From positions 62,001-126,000 of the forward strand of contig CAWDMC010000014.1 of assembly GCA_963803295.1 (NCBI GenBank): DNA of 64,000 bases, given 5' to 3'. Positions within the stretch are counted from its first letter, which is position 1, and every line of letters starts with the position of its first letter. The notes below the pieces were generated by a model. It worked only from the letters and a program-made list of their open reading frames with translations, did not search any database and was not told where the DNA came from. A program made the position numbers and the translations under genes. Of this stretch, positions 19,375 to 27,448 are shown one piece after another. The DNA is from CAWDMC01 sp963803295. GTDB lineage: Bacteria; Acidobacteriota; Terriglobia; UBA7540.

Positions 19375-20403
19375 TTGAGCGTGTCGCCGACCGCCGAGAG
19401 GCCTATAACCAAGGGTAGGCGCGAGCTTTCACAGCTTTTGAGTTTGAAGAGGGCGACGTGCCTATACCGCCAAAGGGGAGGCAGGACCTCGCGCGAATCT
19501 GTGAACAGCAGGTGGAAGCAGAGAAAGCCTAGCGACGACGAATTTCTCGGGCAATTTCTTCTTACTGAAAAGGCAAAGTCGTGGGATGGCTTTCTCAATT
19601 GGCTTGCCGAGTTGCAGGGCTCTTGGTGCTTTCGCGGGCAACGAGAGGCTGTGTGGTTGCTTGAGACGTCGCTCGATCGAGCTGTGAAACGGGAGCGCTC
19701 ATCCCGGAACAGCTCCAGCGTTCACCATTTGGACCGAGAAAAGGAAACGCGCGACTTGTTACATCAGTTCCAGCAATACGCCCATATTTACCTGCGTCAC
19801 GTTCCTCCAAGCGATGACCTGAGTAGCTGGTATGCGCTTATGCAGCATCACTGCGTGCCGACTCGGCTGTTGGACTGGACCTGGTCTCCGTATGTGGCGA
19901 TGTATTTCGCTGTTGAGGACAAAGCCACGGAGAAGCGAAAGTGGGAACGGAAAAGCTACTCTGCCGTATGGGCGCTGGACTTGGCTTGGCTGGAAGCTAA
20001 GGCGCGGGAATTGCTTCAGGCTAAGAAAAGCGCGTCGTCCATCGCAGATGGATCGCCGGCCGAAGCCGCGGATCAAACAAACCGTCTGCTTTCAGAAACA
20101 GATAAGCCAGTAATCGTCAGAATCAATCCGGCGATGTCCAATCCGCGGATGTTTGTGCAGCAAGGAATCCTGCTTTGCAAACTCTTCCATCAGGCACCGT
20201 TCGGACAGATTCTCAAGTCGATGATATTACATCCCGAGAGGACCGACCGGCCCGTAGTACGGAAAATTGAAATACAGAGCGGTCTCCGAACCGAGTTTCT
20301 GAGACGCCTACACACAATGAACATCCATAGGGCTTCCCTGTTCCCCGGACTCGATGGCCTCGGTGTATCCCTTAGGGTCGACGTGGAGTTAAGGGAGGGC
20401 TAG
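19375..20403 (+). CDS. FRG domain-containing protein
   Basis: Up to 342 residues; the first ~60 are doubtful because the frame opens at TTG 19375 without a clear ribosome binding site. The FRG domain is plain: GSWCFRGQREAVWLLETSLDRA, YALMQHHCVPTRLLDWTWSPYVAMYFAVED, a Trp-containing A-V-W-A-L-D strand and RMFVQQGILLC. FRG domains are named for their conserved F-R-G motif and are found in scattered bacterial accessory proteins whose activity is not established. No TM helix or signal peptide is seen. It follows the rRNA terminator and is probably an independent accessory gene. Confidence 0.8.
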   Translation: MSVSPTAERPITKGRRELSQLLSLKRATCLYRQRGGRTSRESVNSRWKQRKPSDDEFLGQFLLTEKAKSWDGFLNWLAELQGSWCFRGQREAVWLLETSLDRAVKRERSSRNSSSVHHLDREKETRDLLHQFQQYAHIYLRHVPPSDDLSSWYALMQHHCVPTRLLDWTWSPYVAMYFAVEDKATEKRKWERKSYSAVWALDLAWLEAKARELLQAKKSASSIADGSPAEAADQTNRLLSETDKPVIVRINPAMSNPRMFVQQGILLCKLFHQAPFGQILKSMILHPERTDRPVVRKIEIQSGLRTEFLRRLHTMNIHRASLFPGLDGLGVSLRVDVELREG

Positions 20404-20596
20404 GCTTGAGCTTGTCCTTCTGTCATCAGGATTGGAAATGTGCTGACAGACAATGATAGCTGCGAGTCAAGCACCGCTTTCGGGCATCAAACAACGGTGT
20501 CTGAATATCTCGTTCAGCGGGAGCCGCGAGAAGCCGTACAAGGCGCAGAGTTACGCTTTGCGCCAGCGGGCGTCGACGCACTTGAGCGATTGCCCC

Positions 20597-22101
20597 CTAA
20601 TGTTCTGATGGTGCATAAGTGAACTCGACAGTCGAGGTCACCGGCAGGCGCTTCGCCGATCGTTCTGTCAACTTGTCGGGTGCAAGAATAAAGTACGTAC
20701 CGGCGCCATTCGCGATTAGTGTGGCGCGATGCTTACCCGGTTGCGCGTGGGCGAGGTCCAGCGTATACGTCTGCTCCCGGATGTTTCCCGCCACGGTCTT
20801 GCCATCGATTTCAAGAGTGTAGCTGGCCGGTTTACTTCCGATGATCTGCCATTTGAGCGGCAACCGGCGGCCCTTGACGGTCGCAGGTTCGAACGGCGCC
20901 GAAAGCGCCATGACCGTGATCCCGGGGGTTTCGCCGCGATAGAGCGAGATCAGGGCCTTGGTCAGGTTCATGTAGTAGTAGCCCCAACCGCCACATCCAC
21001 GGTAGCTGCATCCATGCAACTCGGTGGGCTCGATATCGTCGCTTAGCTCCTGGTTGTACTCATCCCCATAGATGTTGTGTTTTGGACCTCCCCCAGTGGT
21101 CTGTCCGGCGAATTCGTTCCACTGATGGATCTGGATAAATCTGGGCCGGGCCTCGAAAGCCACTTGCCAGCTTTCAAGGTAGGGCGCGCCATGGTCCCTC
21201 CCGGCCGTGCGCGGGTCCAGCCATCCGTCCGGGATCGGAAAGCACGACGGCGTTACCACCGTCTCTTCCGCCTTCCCTTCATGATAGGTCACTACCTGGC
21301 GGATGATGCCGTCCATCCATGACCACATGCCGCATTTCTCGGCATGACTAACCTGGAGTTGAGAGGCCATCCAGCGAACCGTCCAACCGGGCGTCACCAC
21401 TGGAGTCTTTCGAGTCGCAATCTGCAGATCGTCGCAAGCGTGGACGGTGTTATACATGATGGTCAACAGGGGTTTGCCGCTGTAATACAGCCACTGATCC
21501 CTGTACTCAGGATTATCTCGTAATTCCTTGTTGGTCCAGGCGACAATGCCGTTCAGCCGCTCGGCTGCGTGGGGCACAGGGTCGCCATTCTGCAGCCCCA
21601 GCATAAGCACTAGCTTCGGCGGATGCTTGCCTTCTTTCTCCATCTGGCTGTAGGTCTTGAATAGTAACTCGGTGGCTTGTTCGAGTTCGTGGGTGGCACC
21701 CTCATGCTTTTCCCAAGTGGGATTCATCCAAAGCATATTGGTCCAGTCAATCAACAGCCAATCAATTCCTAGATATTCAAACCACTCCTCGTGCTTCCTG
21801 ATGATGTTCACGTCAAACGAGCTGTACTTTCCTAGAATGGGCACGGCCTCCTGGGTTCCTTTGATCAGTCCCGGAATGTCGGTGTCGCGGTTTGTTTCCC
21901 AGCCAACGTTATGTGGCGTGAAGTAGGGCTCGTATTGCAGCCCGATCAGAGTGCCCGTACTCGCGGAAGCTTCGAGATGAGCTTTGACTTGGTGAACGGG
22001 CGTTAGCCTGTGCGACTCCGTTGCGCAGCGAAGGAGCACAGCAGGACGCAACCCGCTCCGAAGAGCAGCACGGGTATGATGAGCTTGACGGTGCGATTCA
22101 T
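20597..22101 (-). CDS. GH99/GH71-like secreted glycosidase-type protein, signal peptide out of frame
   Basis: The main frame (to ~22020) starts at about LTPVHQVKAHLEAS and continues LIGLQYEPYFTPHNVGWE, FEYLGIDWLLIDWTNMLW, LVLMLGLQNG, YYSGKPLLTIMYN and FIQIHQWNEFAGQ. These are TIM-barrel strands like GH99-type proteins, with a conserved E in NEF. A C-terminal beta-sandwich domain begins near residue ~390 (PGITVMALSAPFEPATVKGRRLPLKW). A perfect signal peptide, MNRTVKLIIPVLLFGAGCVLLCSFAAQ, begins at ATG 22101 after a purine-rich site, but it is one frame off and stops at 22003. One base change near 22005-22030 would join them. Substrate unknown; the family acts on alpha-mannosides or similar glycans. 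Confidence 0.65.
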
Positions 22102-22154
22102 CGTAAGCCTCCACGGCGACTATTCGACGGTCTTATTGCGGAAAACTTCCGGAT

Positions 22155-23108
22155 TCACCACGTTTTCGGGCCGAGGTCTTCCAGCATGGCAACAAGATTG
22201 TGGGCGGCCAGCATGGCCATAGCCAGGCGGGTCTCGGCGGTGCCGCTGCCCATGTGAGGCGTCATGACCACATTGGGCTGCGCCACCAACCGTGGAGGCA
22301 CCGCTGGTTCCTGTTCGAAAACGTCGAGACCGGCGCCCGCGATGGTTCCGGACTCCAGAGCCGTGATCAAGGCGGCTTCATCCACCACCTGGCCGCGCGA
22401 GGCATTAACCAGGAACGCGGAGGGCTTCATTCGAGCGAACCCTTCGGCATCGATCAAGTGATAGGTCTCGGGCGCGTAAGGCACATGGAGGCTGAGGAAG
22501 TCCGATTCGCGCAACAAGGTGTCGCGATCCACGTGCGTGGCCCGAGTTTCTTTCTCGATCTCTTCGGCCACTCGCCGGCGCGAATGGTAGAGTATGCGCA
22601 TGCCAAACCCTTTCCCTCGCCGCGCCATCGCCTGGCCAATATGTCCAAACCCCAAGATGCCCAGGGTCTTACCGTGGATATTCGACCCCCAAAGCACGTT
22701 CCACTGCCAGTGCTTCCAGCGGCCCTCGCGCACGTAGCGGTCGCCCTCGGGAATGCGCCGGGCTATCGCCAGCAGGAGGGCAAAGGCCAGATCCGCGGTG
22801 GTTTCTTCGAGTGACCCGGCGGTGTTGGTCACCGGAATGCCACGGGCTGTACAGGCCACGAGGTCAATGTTGTCGCAGCCCACCGCCACATTCGAGAGGG
22901 CGCGCAGGTGCGTGGCCGCCGCCAGGACCTCGGCAGATACGCGGACGCCTGCGACCATCAGGCCATCCACGCCTCGGCAGGCCTCGGTGAGGGCCTCAAT
23001 CGGTATCGGTTCGTCCACGGGATAGCAGGTGACTTCCGCGTGCTCGCCAAGAAGATCGATCACGGTGGCGCCGAGAGGACGAGTAACAAAGACTTTGGGC
23101 TTGGCCAT
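22155..23108 (-). CDS. D-isomer-specific 2-hydroxyacid dehydrogenase (glyoxylate reductase-like)
   Basis: 317 residues from ATG 23108 (MAKPKVFVTRPLG). The NAD(P)-binding Rossmann domain carries LGILGFGHIGQAMARRGKGFGMRILYHSRR (GxGxxG at ~150). The catalytic triad segments are VNASRGQVVDEAAL (Arg), DVFEQEP (Glu) and TPHMGSGTAETR (His). SRR after the second beta strand suggests preference for NADP(H). It reduces glyoxylate or hydroxypyruvate to the D-hydroxyacid. It stands 54 bases from the GH99-like gene on the same strand, so co-transcription is possible. Confidence 0.92.
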   Translation of the reverse strand: MAKPKVFVTRPLGATVIDLLGEHAEVTCYPVDEPIPIEALTEACRGVDGLMVAGVRVSAEVLAAATHLRALSNVAVGCDNIDLVACTARGIPVTNTAGSLEETTADLAFALLLAIARRIPEGDRYVREGRWKHWQWNVLWGSNIHGKTLGILGFGHIGQAMARRGKGFGMRILYHSRRRVAEEIEKETRATHVDRDTLLRESDFLSLHVPYAPETYHLIDAEGFARMKPSAFLVNASRGQVVDEAALITALESGTIAGAGLDVFEQEPAVPPRLVAQPNVVMTPHMGSGTAETRLAMAMLAAHNLVAMLEDLGPKTW

Positions 23109-23322
23109 AAGCAGTCCTTCCAGAAGTTGACACGACTGAATATCATAGCCCTCGGCCAAATCGCAAACGGGAACGGCCTAGCGATTGCCGGTTTGGGCTT
23201 ATCTCGCTGAGACAGCAAGTGATCCGGAATCGCTGAGGCGTGCTGCCCGGTCCTCGTCCTCACAGTGAACTCCTGCAACGGAGTTTTTGGTTAGGAATAT
23301 AAATAAAATTTATAAAACATAC

Positions 23323-23360
23323 TTGACATATTAAATATATTAATCTATATATTGAATATG
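23323..23360 (+). promoter_or_regulatory. Promoter with AT-rich palindromic operator for the DUF2089 operon
   Basis: TTGACA (23323-23328), 17 bases, TATATA (23346-23351): an excellent sigma-70 promoter. From 23326 to 23360 the DNA is a near-perfect inverted repeat (CATATTAAATATATT against the complement CATATTCAATATATA, 13 of 15 positions), covering spacer and -10. It stands out as an AT island in GC-rich DNA and is probably a repressor site. Confidence 0.7.
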
Positions 23361-23389
23361 TTTATTTTAGCCCCGGGAGGCGCTTAGAC

Positions 23390-23776
23390 ATGTCTCAAAG
23401 CTCCAAGGCACTTAGTGACTGGCAGGAACTGACACGCCTGACTCAGGGGCGGCCCATTATTGTTGAGAGGGTCAGACTGGCGGACAAGGATGTCGTGATC
23501 GGAGGATCTTTTGAGCTTCCTCAACTTGCCCGCCTGAACCTTGAAGACCAAGTGTTCGTCACTGCGTTCGTACGCAGTCATGGGTCCATCAAGGAAATGG
23601 AGCGTATCTTCGGGGTGAGTTATCCAACGATCAAGGCACGACTTAATCGCATCGCCGAAGGCCTGGAATTCGTCGATACCAATCCCAGCCCGTCCCAGGG
23701 CGAAATTCTGGAACGGTTGAAGCATGGCGAAATCAGTGCTGAGGACGCCATTCACGAACTGGAGGGCCTGAAATGA
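23390..23776 (+). CDS. DUF2089-family HTH regulator
   Basis: 128 residues from ATG 23390, with GGGAGG upstream. The segment LNLEDQVFVTAFVRSHGSIKEMERIFGVSYPTIKARLNRIAEGL is the DUF2089 helix-turn-helix. The C-terminal helices ILERLKHGEISAEDAIHELE resemble the short SHOCT-like helix pair that also starts the third gene of this operon. The N-terminal zinc ribbon found in some members is absent. It is first of three overlapping or closely spaced genes and is a plausible binder of the palindrome in its own promoter. Confidence 0.85.
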   Translation: MSQSSKALSDWQELTRLTQGRPIIVERVRLADKDVVIGGSFELPQLARLNLEDQVFVTAFVRSHGSIKEMERIFGVSYPTIKARLNRIAEGLEFVDTNPSPSQGEILERLKHGEISAEDAIHELEGLK

Positions 23777-24027
23777 ACCGCCACTCTTTGACCGAAACGA
23801 TTCCCATGGCCACGAAACGGCAGTTCCGTCTTTGGATACCTTTTCTTCTGATCTGGGTTTTGTTCCTGCCGTTCGTCCTACTGCTCGTGCCGCTGGTCGT
23901 CGTTGCCTGCCTGGTCGAGCGGATCGACCCTATTCAAGGTCTGTCGGTTTACTGGGAATTGTTCATCTCGCTCCGGGGGCTCCGCGTGGAAGTCGAAGCG
24001 CCGAGCGCTCGGATCCGAATATCTTAG
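23773..24027 (+). CDS. Small membrane protein of the DUF2089 operon
   Basis: 84 residues; the ATG overlaps the previous stop (ATGA). There is one long hydrophobic stretch, WIPFLLIWVLFLPFVLLLVPLVVVACLV (residues ~20-47), that could be one or two helices, followed by an acidic soluble tail. It resembles small inner-membrane proteins that accompany LiaX/YvlB-like proteins in envelope-stress operons; the function is not established. Confidence 0.75.
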   Translation: MNRHSLTETIPMATKRQFRLWIPFLLIWVLFLPFVLLLVPLVVVACLVERIDPIQGLSVYWELFISLRGLRVEVEAPSARIRIS

Positions 24028-24035
24028 GAGGAAAT

Positions 24036-24461
24036 ATGAACGAGAATCGTAGACGCATTCTGGAAATGCTGGCCGTGGGCCAGATTAAGACCGATGATGC
24101 GGAACGCCTGCTCGCCGCGCTGGAGAAGGAGCCATCGCCGACCGCGCCCGGTGACACCGCAACCGGTCCCCAAGCATGGCCCAAGTACTTGCGCGTGGTG
24201 GTCGAATCCCAGGAGAGTCAGGGCCCTTCCAAAGTGAACGTGCGCGTGCCTTTCCAGTTGCTGCGCGCGGGAGTCAAGCTGACCAGCGTCATTCCACCGC
24301 ACGCCCGGATAAAAGTGAATGACGCACTACATCGGCAAGGCATTGACCTGGACTTAAGCGAGCTCAAGCCCGAGAACCTGGAGGAGCTGATTTATCAGCT
24401 CAAAGAGTTGACCGTCGATATCGACGACCAGTCGAACAAGGTACGAGTGTTCTGCGAATGA
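24036..24461 (+). CDS. SHOCT-like/YvlB-type domain protein
   Basis: 141 residues from ATG 24036, with a perfect TAGGAGG site. The N-terminus MNENRRRILEMLAVGQIKTDDAERLLAALE is the short helical SHOCT-like domain seen at the start of YvlB/LiaX-type proteins. The rest (LRVVVESQESQGPSKVNVRVPFQLLRAGVKLTSVIP ... LTVDIDDQSNKVRVFCE) is a beta-rich domain without a membrane segment. It closes the three-gene operon and probably works with the small membrane protein in sensing or buffering envelope stress; that role is inferred from context. Confidence 0.78.
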   Translation: MNENRRRILEMLAVGQIKTDDAERLLAALEKEPSPTAPGDTATGPQAWPKYLRVVVESQESQGPSKVNVRVPFQLLRAGVKLTSVIPPHARIKVNDALHRQGIDLDLSELKPENLEELIYQLKELTVDIDDQSNKVRVFCE

Positions 24462-24676
24462 GCCGCACCATCGCGCGGCCCAAAATTCGCCTACCCTGGA
24501 CAGCAGGTCTGCTTACTCCTTTTGCGCTGGCGGCGCGCAATGGAATAAACGAGGGAGGGATTTCATGGATGTTTACAGAATCCGCTGATCGCCCTCTGAA
24601 AGCACTAGGCATGGTCGTTGCGGGCCACATGACTCGAACGGATCATCATGTAAGACCCGCGTGCAATCAAATACCG

Positions 24677-24893
24677 GCAACTCAATGCGTATACTGCTGC
24701 GCAGCCTGGACCGCAGTCGGAATGCTAAACACACCATAGCCTGTATTGGTTTGGTACGTCTGCTTGGAACCGAAGCTCTGCAGCGCGACGAAGGGCGGCA
24801 CCGTTTGCACCGCACCCTGGTTGAAGGTGAGCAGATTGGCCGCTGCACCTGAAACCAAAAGCTGCCGAGAACGAAGTTCCGGAGACTGCGGCG
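24677..24893 (-). pseudogene. C-terminal fragment of an unidentified minus-strand protein
   Basis: Read on the minus strand this stretch gives a sensible 60-residue tail (PELRSRQLLVSG, AAANLLTFNQGAVQTVPPF, VALQSFGSKQTYQTNTGYGVF, SIPTAVQAAQQYTH) ending at a TGA near 24677. No N-terminal part follows beyond ~24893, where the cupin coding begins on the other strand. The composition suggests an exported protein. I do not recognise the family; it looks like a rearrangement junction. Confidence 0.4.
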
Positions 24894-25186
24894 TAGTGAT
24901 TGCCCAGGGGAAAGAAGTTCAGGTCTTTACGGTTGAATATGCTCCAGGTGGTCATGATCCGGTTCACCGCCACAATGCGCACGCGTTTGTCTATGTGCTG
25001 GAAGGCAGTATCGTCATGGCCGTGAATGGCGGAAAGCCCGTAACCCTTACGGCCGGACAGACTTTTTACGAAGGCCCCAACGATGTTCACACGATTGGCC
25101 GCAATGCAAGCAAGGCGGCTCCTGCCAAGTTCGTAGTATTCCTGTTGAAAAACAAAGATGCGCCTGTTCTGACACCGGTGAAGTAA
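24746..25186 (+). CDS. Cupin-domain protein, doubtful N-terminus
   Basis: The cupin core starts around base 24890: VQVFTVEYAPGGHDPVHRHNAHAFVYVLEGSIVMAVNGGKPVTLTAGQTFYEGPNDVHTIGRNAS. It contains both cupin motifs, G-x5-H-x-H-x3/4-E-like (HRHNAHAFVYVLEG) and P-x-x-x-H near DVHTIGRN, so a metal site is likely. The ~48 residues before it do not look like a signal peptide or a normal cupin start and overlap a minus-strand gene fragment. The original 5' end was therefore probably replaced by rearrangement. Small cupins of this type are often periplasmic; no enzyme activity can be assigned. Confidence 0.65.
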   Translation: MVWYVCLEPKLCSATKGGTVCTAPWLKVSRLAAAPETKSCRERSSGDCGVVIAQGKEVQVFTVEYAPGGHDPVHRHNAHAFVYVLEGSIVMAVNGGKPVTLTAGQTFYEGPNDVHTIGRNASKAAPAKFVVFLLKNKDAPVLTPVK

Positions 25187-25290
25187 GTTCGGCGGATGAA
25201 CCGGTAGCCATAACGCCAGAAGCAAATCACTTATCTCCGAGAGATTCTCGGACTCAAGCTGCTCGGGTGCGAGTATCAGGAAAGGAGAGT

Positions 25291-25425
25291 CATTAAGACC
25301 ATAGTCATCGGCGGTAGTGGACTCATCGGATCAAAGCTTGTCAATAAGCTTCGCTGAGCAGGGGCACGAAGCGTTGGCACCACCCTAGTCGGGGCCAACA
25401 CGCTCGCGGGCGAGGGTAGGCCCCC
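25291..25425 (+). pseudogene. Remnant of an NAD(P)-binding Rossmann (SDR/NmrA-like) protein
   Basis: VIKTIVIGGSGLIGSKLVNKLR is a clear N-terminal GxxGxxG dinucleotide-binding start. It runs into a TGA, and the continuation appears in pieces in other frames (EQGHEALAPP, then NTLAGEGR). Nothing of the rest of the enzyme remains before the MarR fragment. Confidence 0.5.
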
Positions 25426-25506
25426 GACGATTCCTTCTTGCACTTACGCCCGTCTTAACCCCCATAGCCCTCGCCAATATTCGTGATAACGAATACAGTG
25501 GTGACG

Positions 25507-25788
25507 ATGAATAAGAAAGGCCGTCCCGCCGCCGATCGGGATCTCTCCTGTGGCATCCGTTCGCATCGGGTGGTGGCGAAATCGGGCAGGTCTTTAGAAG
25601 AGACTGCATCCGTCGCACTGCTGCGGACCGCTGACGCGATTGAGTACGGACTTGAGAAATTAGTGAAGCCTCGTGGCCTTTCCGGCACACAATACAATAT
25701 CCTCAGAATTCTACGCGGCGCCGGGGCGGAGGGCCTCACCTGCGGGCAGGCGGCTTGCCGGATGATTACCCACGATCCCGATAGCTAG
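25507..25788 (+). pseudogene. Truncated MarR-family regulator
   Basis: 93 codons: ALLRTADAIEYGLEKLVKPRGLSGTQYNILRILRGAGAEGLTCGQAACRMITHDPDS. This matches the MarR dimerisation helix and the first half of the winged helix, and then stops where homologues continue into the wing and C-terminal helices (usual length ~145). The bases after the stop do not restore the family in any frame. It is probably non-functional. Confidence 0.6.
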
Positions 25789-25896
25789 AGCTTTGTCAGG
25801 TCTCTTCCCGCGAGGCTGCTTCAAGAATTTGCACGCCCGCAGCCGGTGGCCGGGAGCTTGAATCACCGGCAGGGCAAGAAGGAAACGGGGGAACCA

Positions 25897-26310
25897 ATGG
25901 GAGATAGCGGAATGGCTCGCTACGGTCTTACGATTCTGCGTATTGTCGTGGGCGTGGTATTCGCCGCACACGGAGCCCAGAAGTTATTCGTGTTTCATTT
26001 TGCCGGTGTTGCTGGGTTTTTCGGTCAAGCCGGTATTCCGCTGCCCTCCGTTTCGGCCGTCATCGTGACGCTGGTGGAATTTCTGGGCGGCATCGCCTTG
26101 ATACTCGGCCTATTGACGCGGCTTGCGGCCGCATTTAACGCCATCGATATGATTGTGGCCATTCTGGCGGTCCATCTGAAGAACGGATTCTTTCTGAGCC
26201 CGCCGCACATGGGGTTCGAGTATGCTCTAACCCTGCTCGGAGCAACTCTCTGTCTGGTGCTAGCGGGCGGAGGGGCCGCCGCCGTCGATAGTCTCCTCTT
26301 CAAAAGCTAG
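25897..26310 (+). CDS. DoxX-family membrane protein
   Basis: 137 residues from ATG 25897 (MGDSGMARYG). Four hydrophobic helices include LRIVVGVVFAAHGAQKLF (the conserved DoxX first helix with H-G-x-x-K), VIVTLVEFLGGIALILGLLTRLAA, and a final YALTLLGATLCLVLAGGG. DoxX proteins are small integral membrane proteins, sometimes linked to redox or thiol metabolism; the specific role here is unknown. It lies between a broken MarR gene and a small minus-strand peptide. Confidence 0.88.
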   Translation: MGDSGMARYGLTILRIVVGVVFAAHGAQKLFVFHFAGVAGFFGQAGIPLPSVSAVIVTLVEFLGGIALILGLLTRLAAAFNAIDMIVAILAVHLKNGFFLSPPHMGFEYALTLLGATLCLVLAGGGAAAVDSLLFKS

Positions 26311-26415
26311 AACTACTTGAGGGCTTTGTCCTTGATGTCCCTGTAAGGCAGGCCTTGTGCCAATAAGCGCTAAGGTAAGGATGTAGGCAGGGTTAAAGCC
26401 ACGGTAGTGGCGCAA

Positions 26416-26598
26416 TCATGTGGCCCACGGCGCAAAGCCGTTGGAAGTCGTTGTGGAGAGCAGCATGTGAACCACGATACTGGCGACATCAGAATCCCTG
26501 CCCGGCTCCGGTGATGATGTCGCCGCTGACGCCTTGAGATGTATTTCCACTTCCTGTTTCCCCACACTCACGGTTTCCCCACACTCAGTCGTACTCAT
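26416..26598 (-). CDS. 60-residue hypothetical peptide
   Basis: ATG 26598 is preceded at 7 bases by GGGAGG, unusually good for a chance frame. The sequence (MSTTECGETVSVGKQEVEIH, then a Ser/Thr/Ala-rich tail ending TSNGFAPWAT) has no membrane segment. I do not recognise it. It could be a small precursor peptide or the head of a truncated gene. Confidence 0.4.
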   Translation of the reverse strand: MSTTECGETVSVGKQEVEIHLKASAATSSPEPGRDSDVASIVVHMLLSTTTSNGFAPWAT

Positions 26599-26639
26599 AC
26601 AGTAACCTCCCGATAGCCGATTTCCGCACTTTTCATTTC

Positions 26640-26972
26640 CTAGTCCTCCCGTTTACTAAAGTAGTAACCAAGCACAAACGCTAGTAGCGGCGTGAAGATC
26701 GAGCCGATCGCCTTGAGAAATTCCGTTGAGGCTCCCAAAGTCTTATCGTCGATCTGTGCCGATCTTCGGAGCACATACCAAGCCATGAGAAAACTGAACG
26801 ACAGCAAAGTGGAAAATGTTAGGGTTAATATCAGAGCCAGCATCCTTGCGGTTGCCGCTTTGCTGGGCTCCATCGCCGTCACGCCGAGACGTTTGAATTC
26901 GGCGGTCTCCTCGATGTTCTCGATAAGAACGTTTTCCGTTTTTTTCACCTTGCTGTCGTTCGAGTCGTGCAT
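26640..26972 (-). CDS. Two-helix membrane protein paired with an RHH protein
   Basis: 110 residues: a charged N-terminus, then two hydrophobic helices (MLALILTLTFSTLLSFSFLMAWYVL at ~44-68 and AIGSIFTPLLAFVLGYYF at ~88-105), ending FSKRED. The ATG at 26972 is 9 bases after the stop of the ribbon-helix-helix gene, with AGAGGG upstream, so the two are one operon. No known family was recognised. A toxin-like role is possible by analogy with RHH-antitoxin pairs but is not shown. Confidence 0.65.
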   Translation of the reverse strand: MHDSNDSKVKKTENVLIENIEETAEFKRLGVTAMEPSKAATARMLALILTLTFSTLLSFSFLMAWYVLRRSAQIDDKTLGASTEFLKAIGSIFTPLLAFVLGYYFSKRED

Positions 26973-26981
26973 GCAATCCCT

Positions 26982-27203
26982 CTAGGTGATGACAATCTGT
27001 TTAAGCTGTTTTCCGTTTTCGTCCACAATGGCGAGCTTATTTTTCCGCTTGCTCTCTTCTTCATGTGCGACGGCGTACAACGCCAAGGCGGTGCGGACCA
27101 CGCCTGCCTTAGTCTTGCCGCTATTGAGGGCGAGTTCTTCTAGCAACTCGTATCCATTCGGGTCGAATTCCAAGGTTAGTCTCTTCTTTTCTCTTTCTTC
27201 CAT
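26982..27203 (-). CDS. Ribbon-helix-helix (CopG-like) DNA-binding protein
   Basis: 73 residues from ATG 27203, preceded by GAGGAGGAG; the longer frame to 27308 lacks such a site. KKRLTLEFDPNGYELLEELALNSGKTKAGVVRTALALYAVAHEE fits the beta-helix-helix RHH fold with a Gly-Lys-Thr turn. It probably binds the palindrome at 27278-27301 and regulates itself and the downstream membrane gene. Confidence 0.78.
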   Translation of the reverse strand: MEEREKKRLTLEFDPNGYELLEELALNSGKTKAGVVRTALALYAVAHEEESKRKNKLAIVDENGKQLKQIVIT

Positions 27204-27277
27204 GAGTCTCCTCCTCAGACCAGTCTCACGAGAACTGGCCCTGTGGAGAATATGCGCTAAAATGGCATCAATATCAA

Positions 27278-27301
27278 GCATAAAATACGTATTAATTATG
27301 C
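27278..27301. promoter_or_regulatory. Palindromic operator candidate for the RHH operon
   Basis: GCATAA and TTATGC frame the perfect decamer palindrome AATACGTATT, near a minus-strand promoter candidate (TTGATA, 17 bases, CATATT) and about 75 bases before the RHH start codon. Confidence 0.5.
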
Positions 27302-27448
27302 ATGCCATGTGAAGGATTTCGGTTGGAAGCTAGAAATTCGCCTGCGCGCAACCGACCTGGTGCATTAACCCGCGGCTGTCACCCCTGTGAAACCTTTGCG
27401 CCTTGCTTGAAAGGCCTGCTATAAAAGAGAAGAGAGAGTCTTGAAGGC

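Noticed and set aside
24458..24739. 93-codon plus-strand frame after the SHOCT-like gene
   Set aside because: It overlaps the previous stop only by chance, lacks family features and runs through fragment sequence.
25340..25360. TGA after the Rossmann start as another Sec codon
   Set aside because: No Cys is expected at that position and the downstream sequence is out of frame and degraded.
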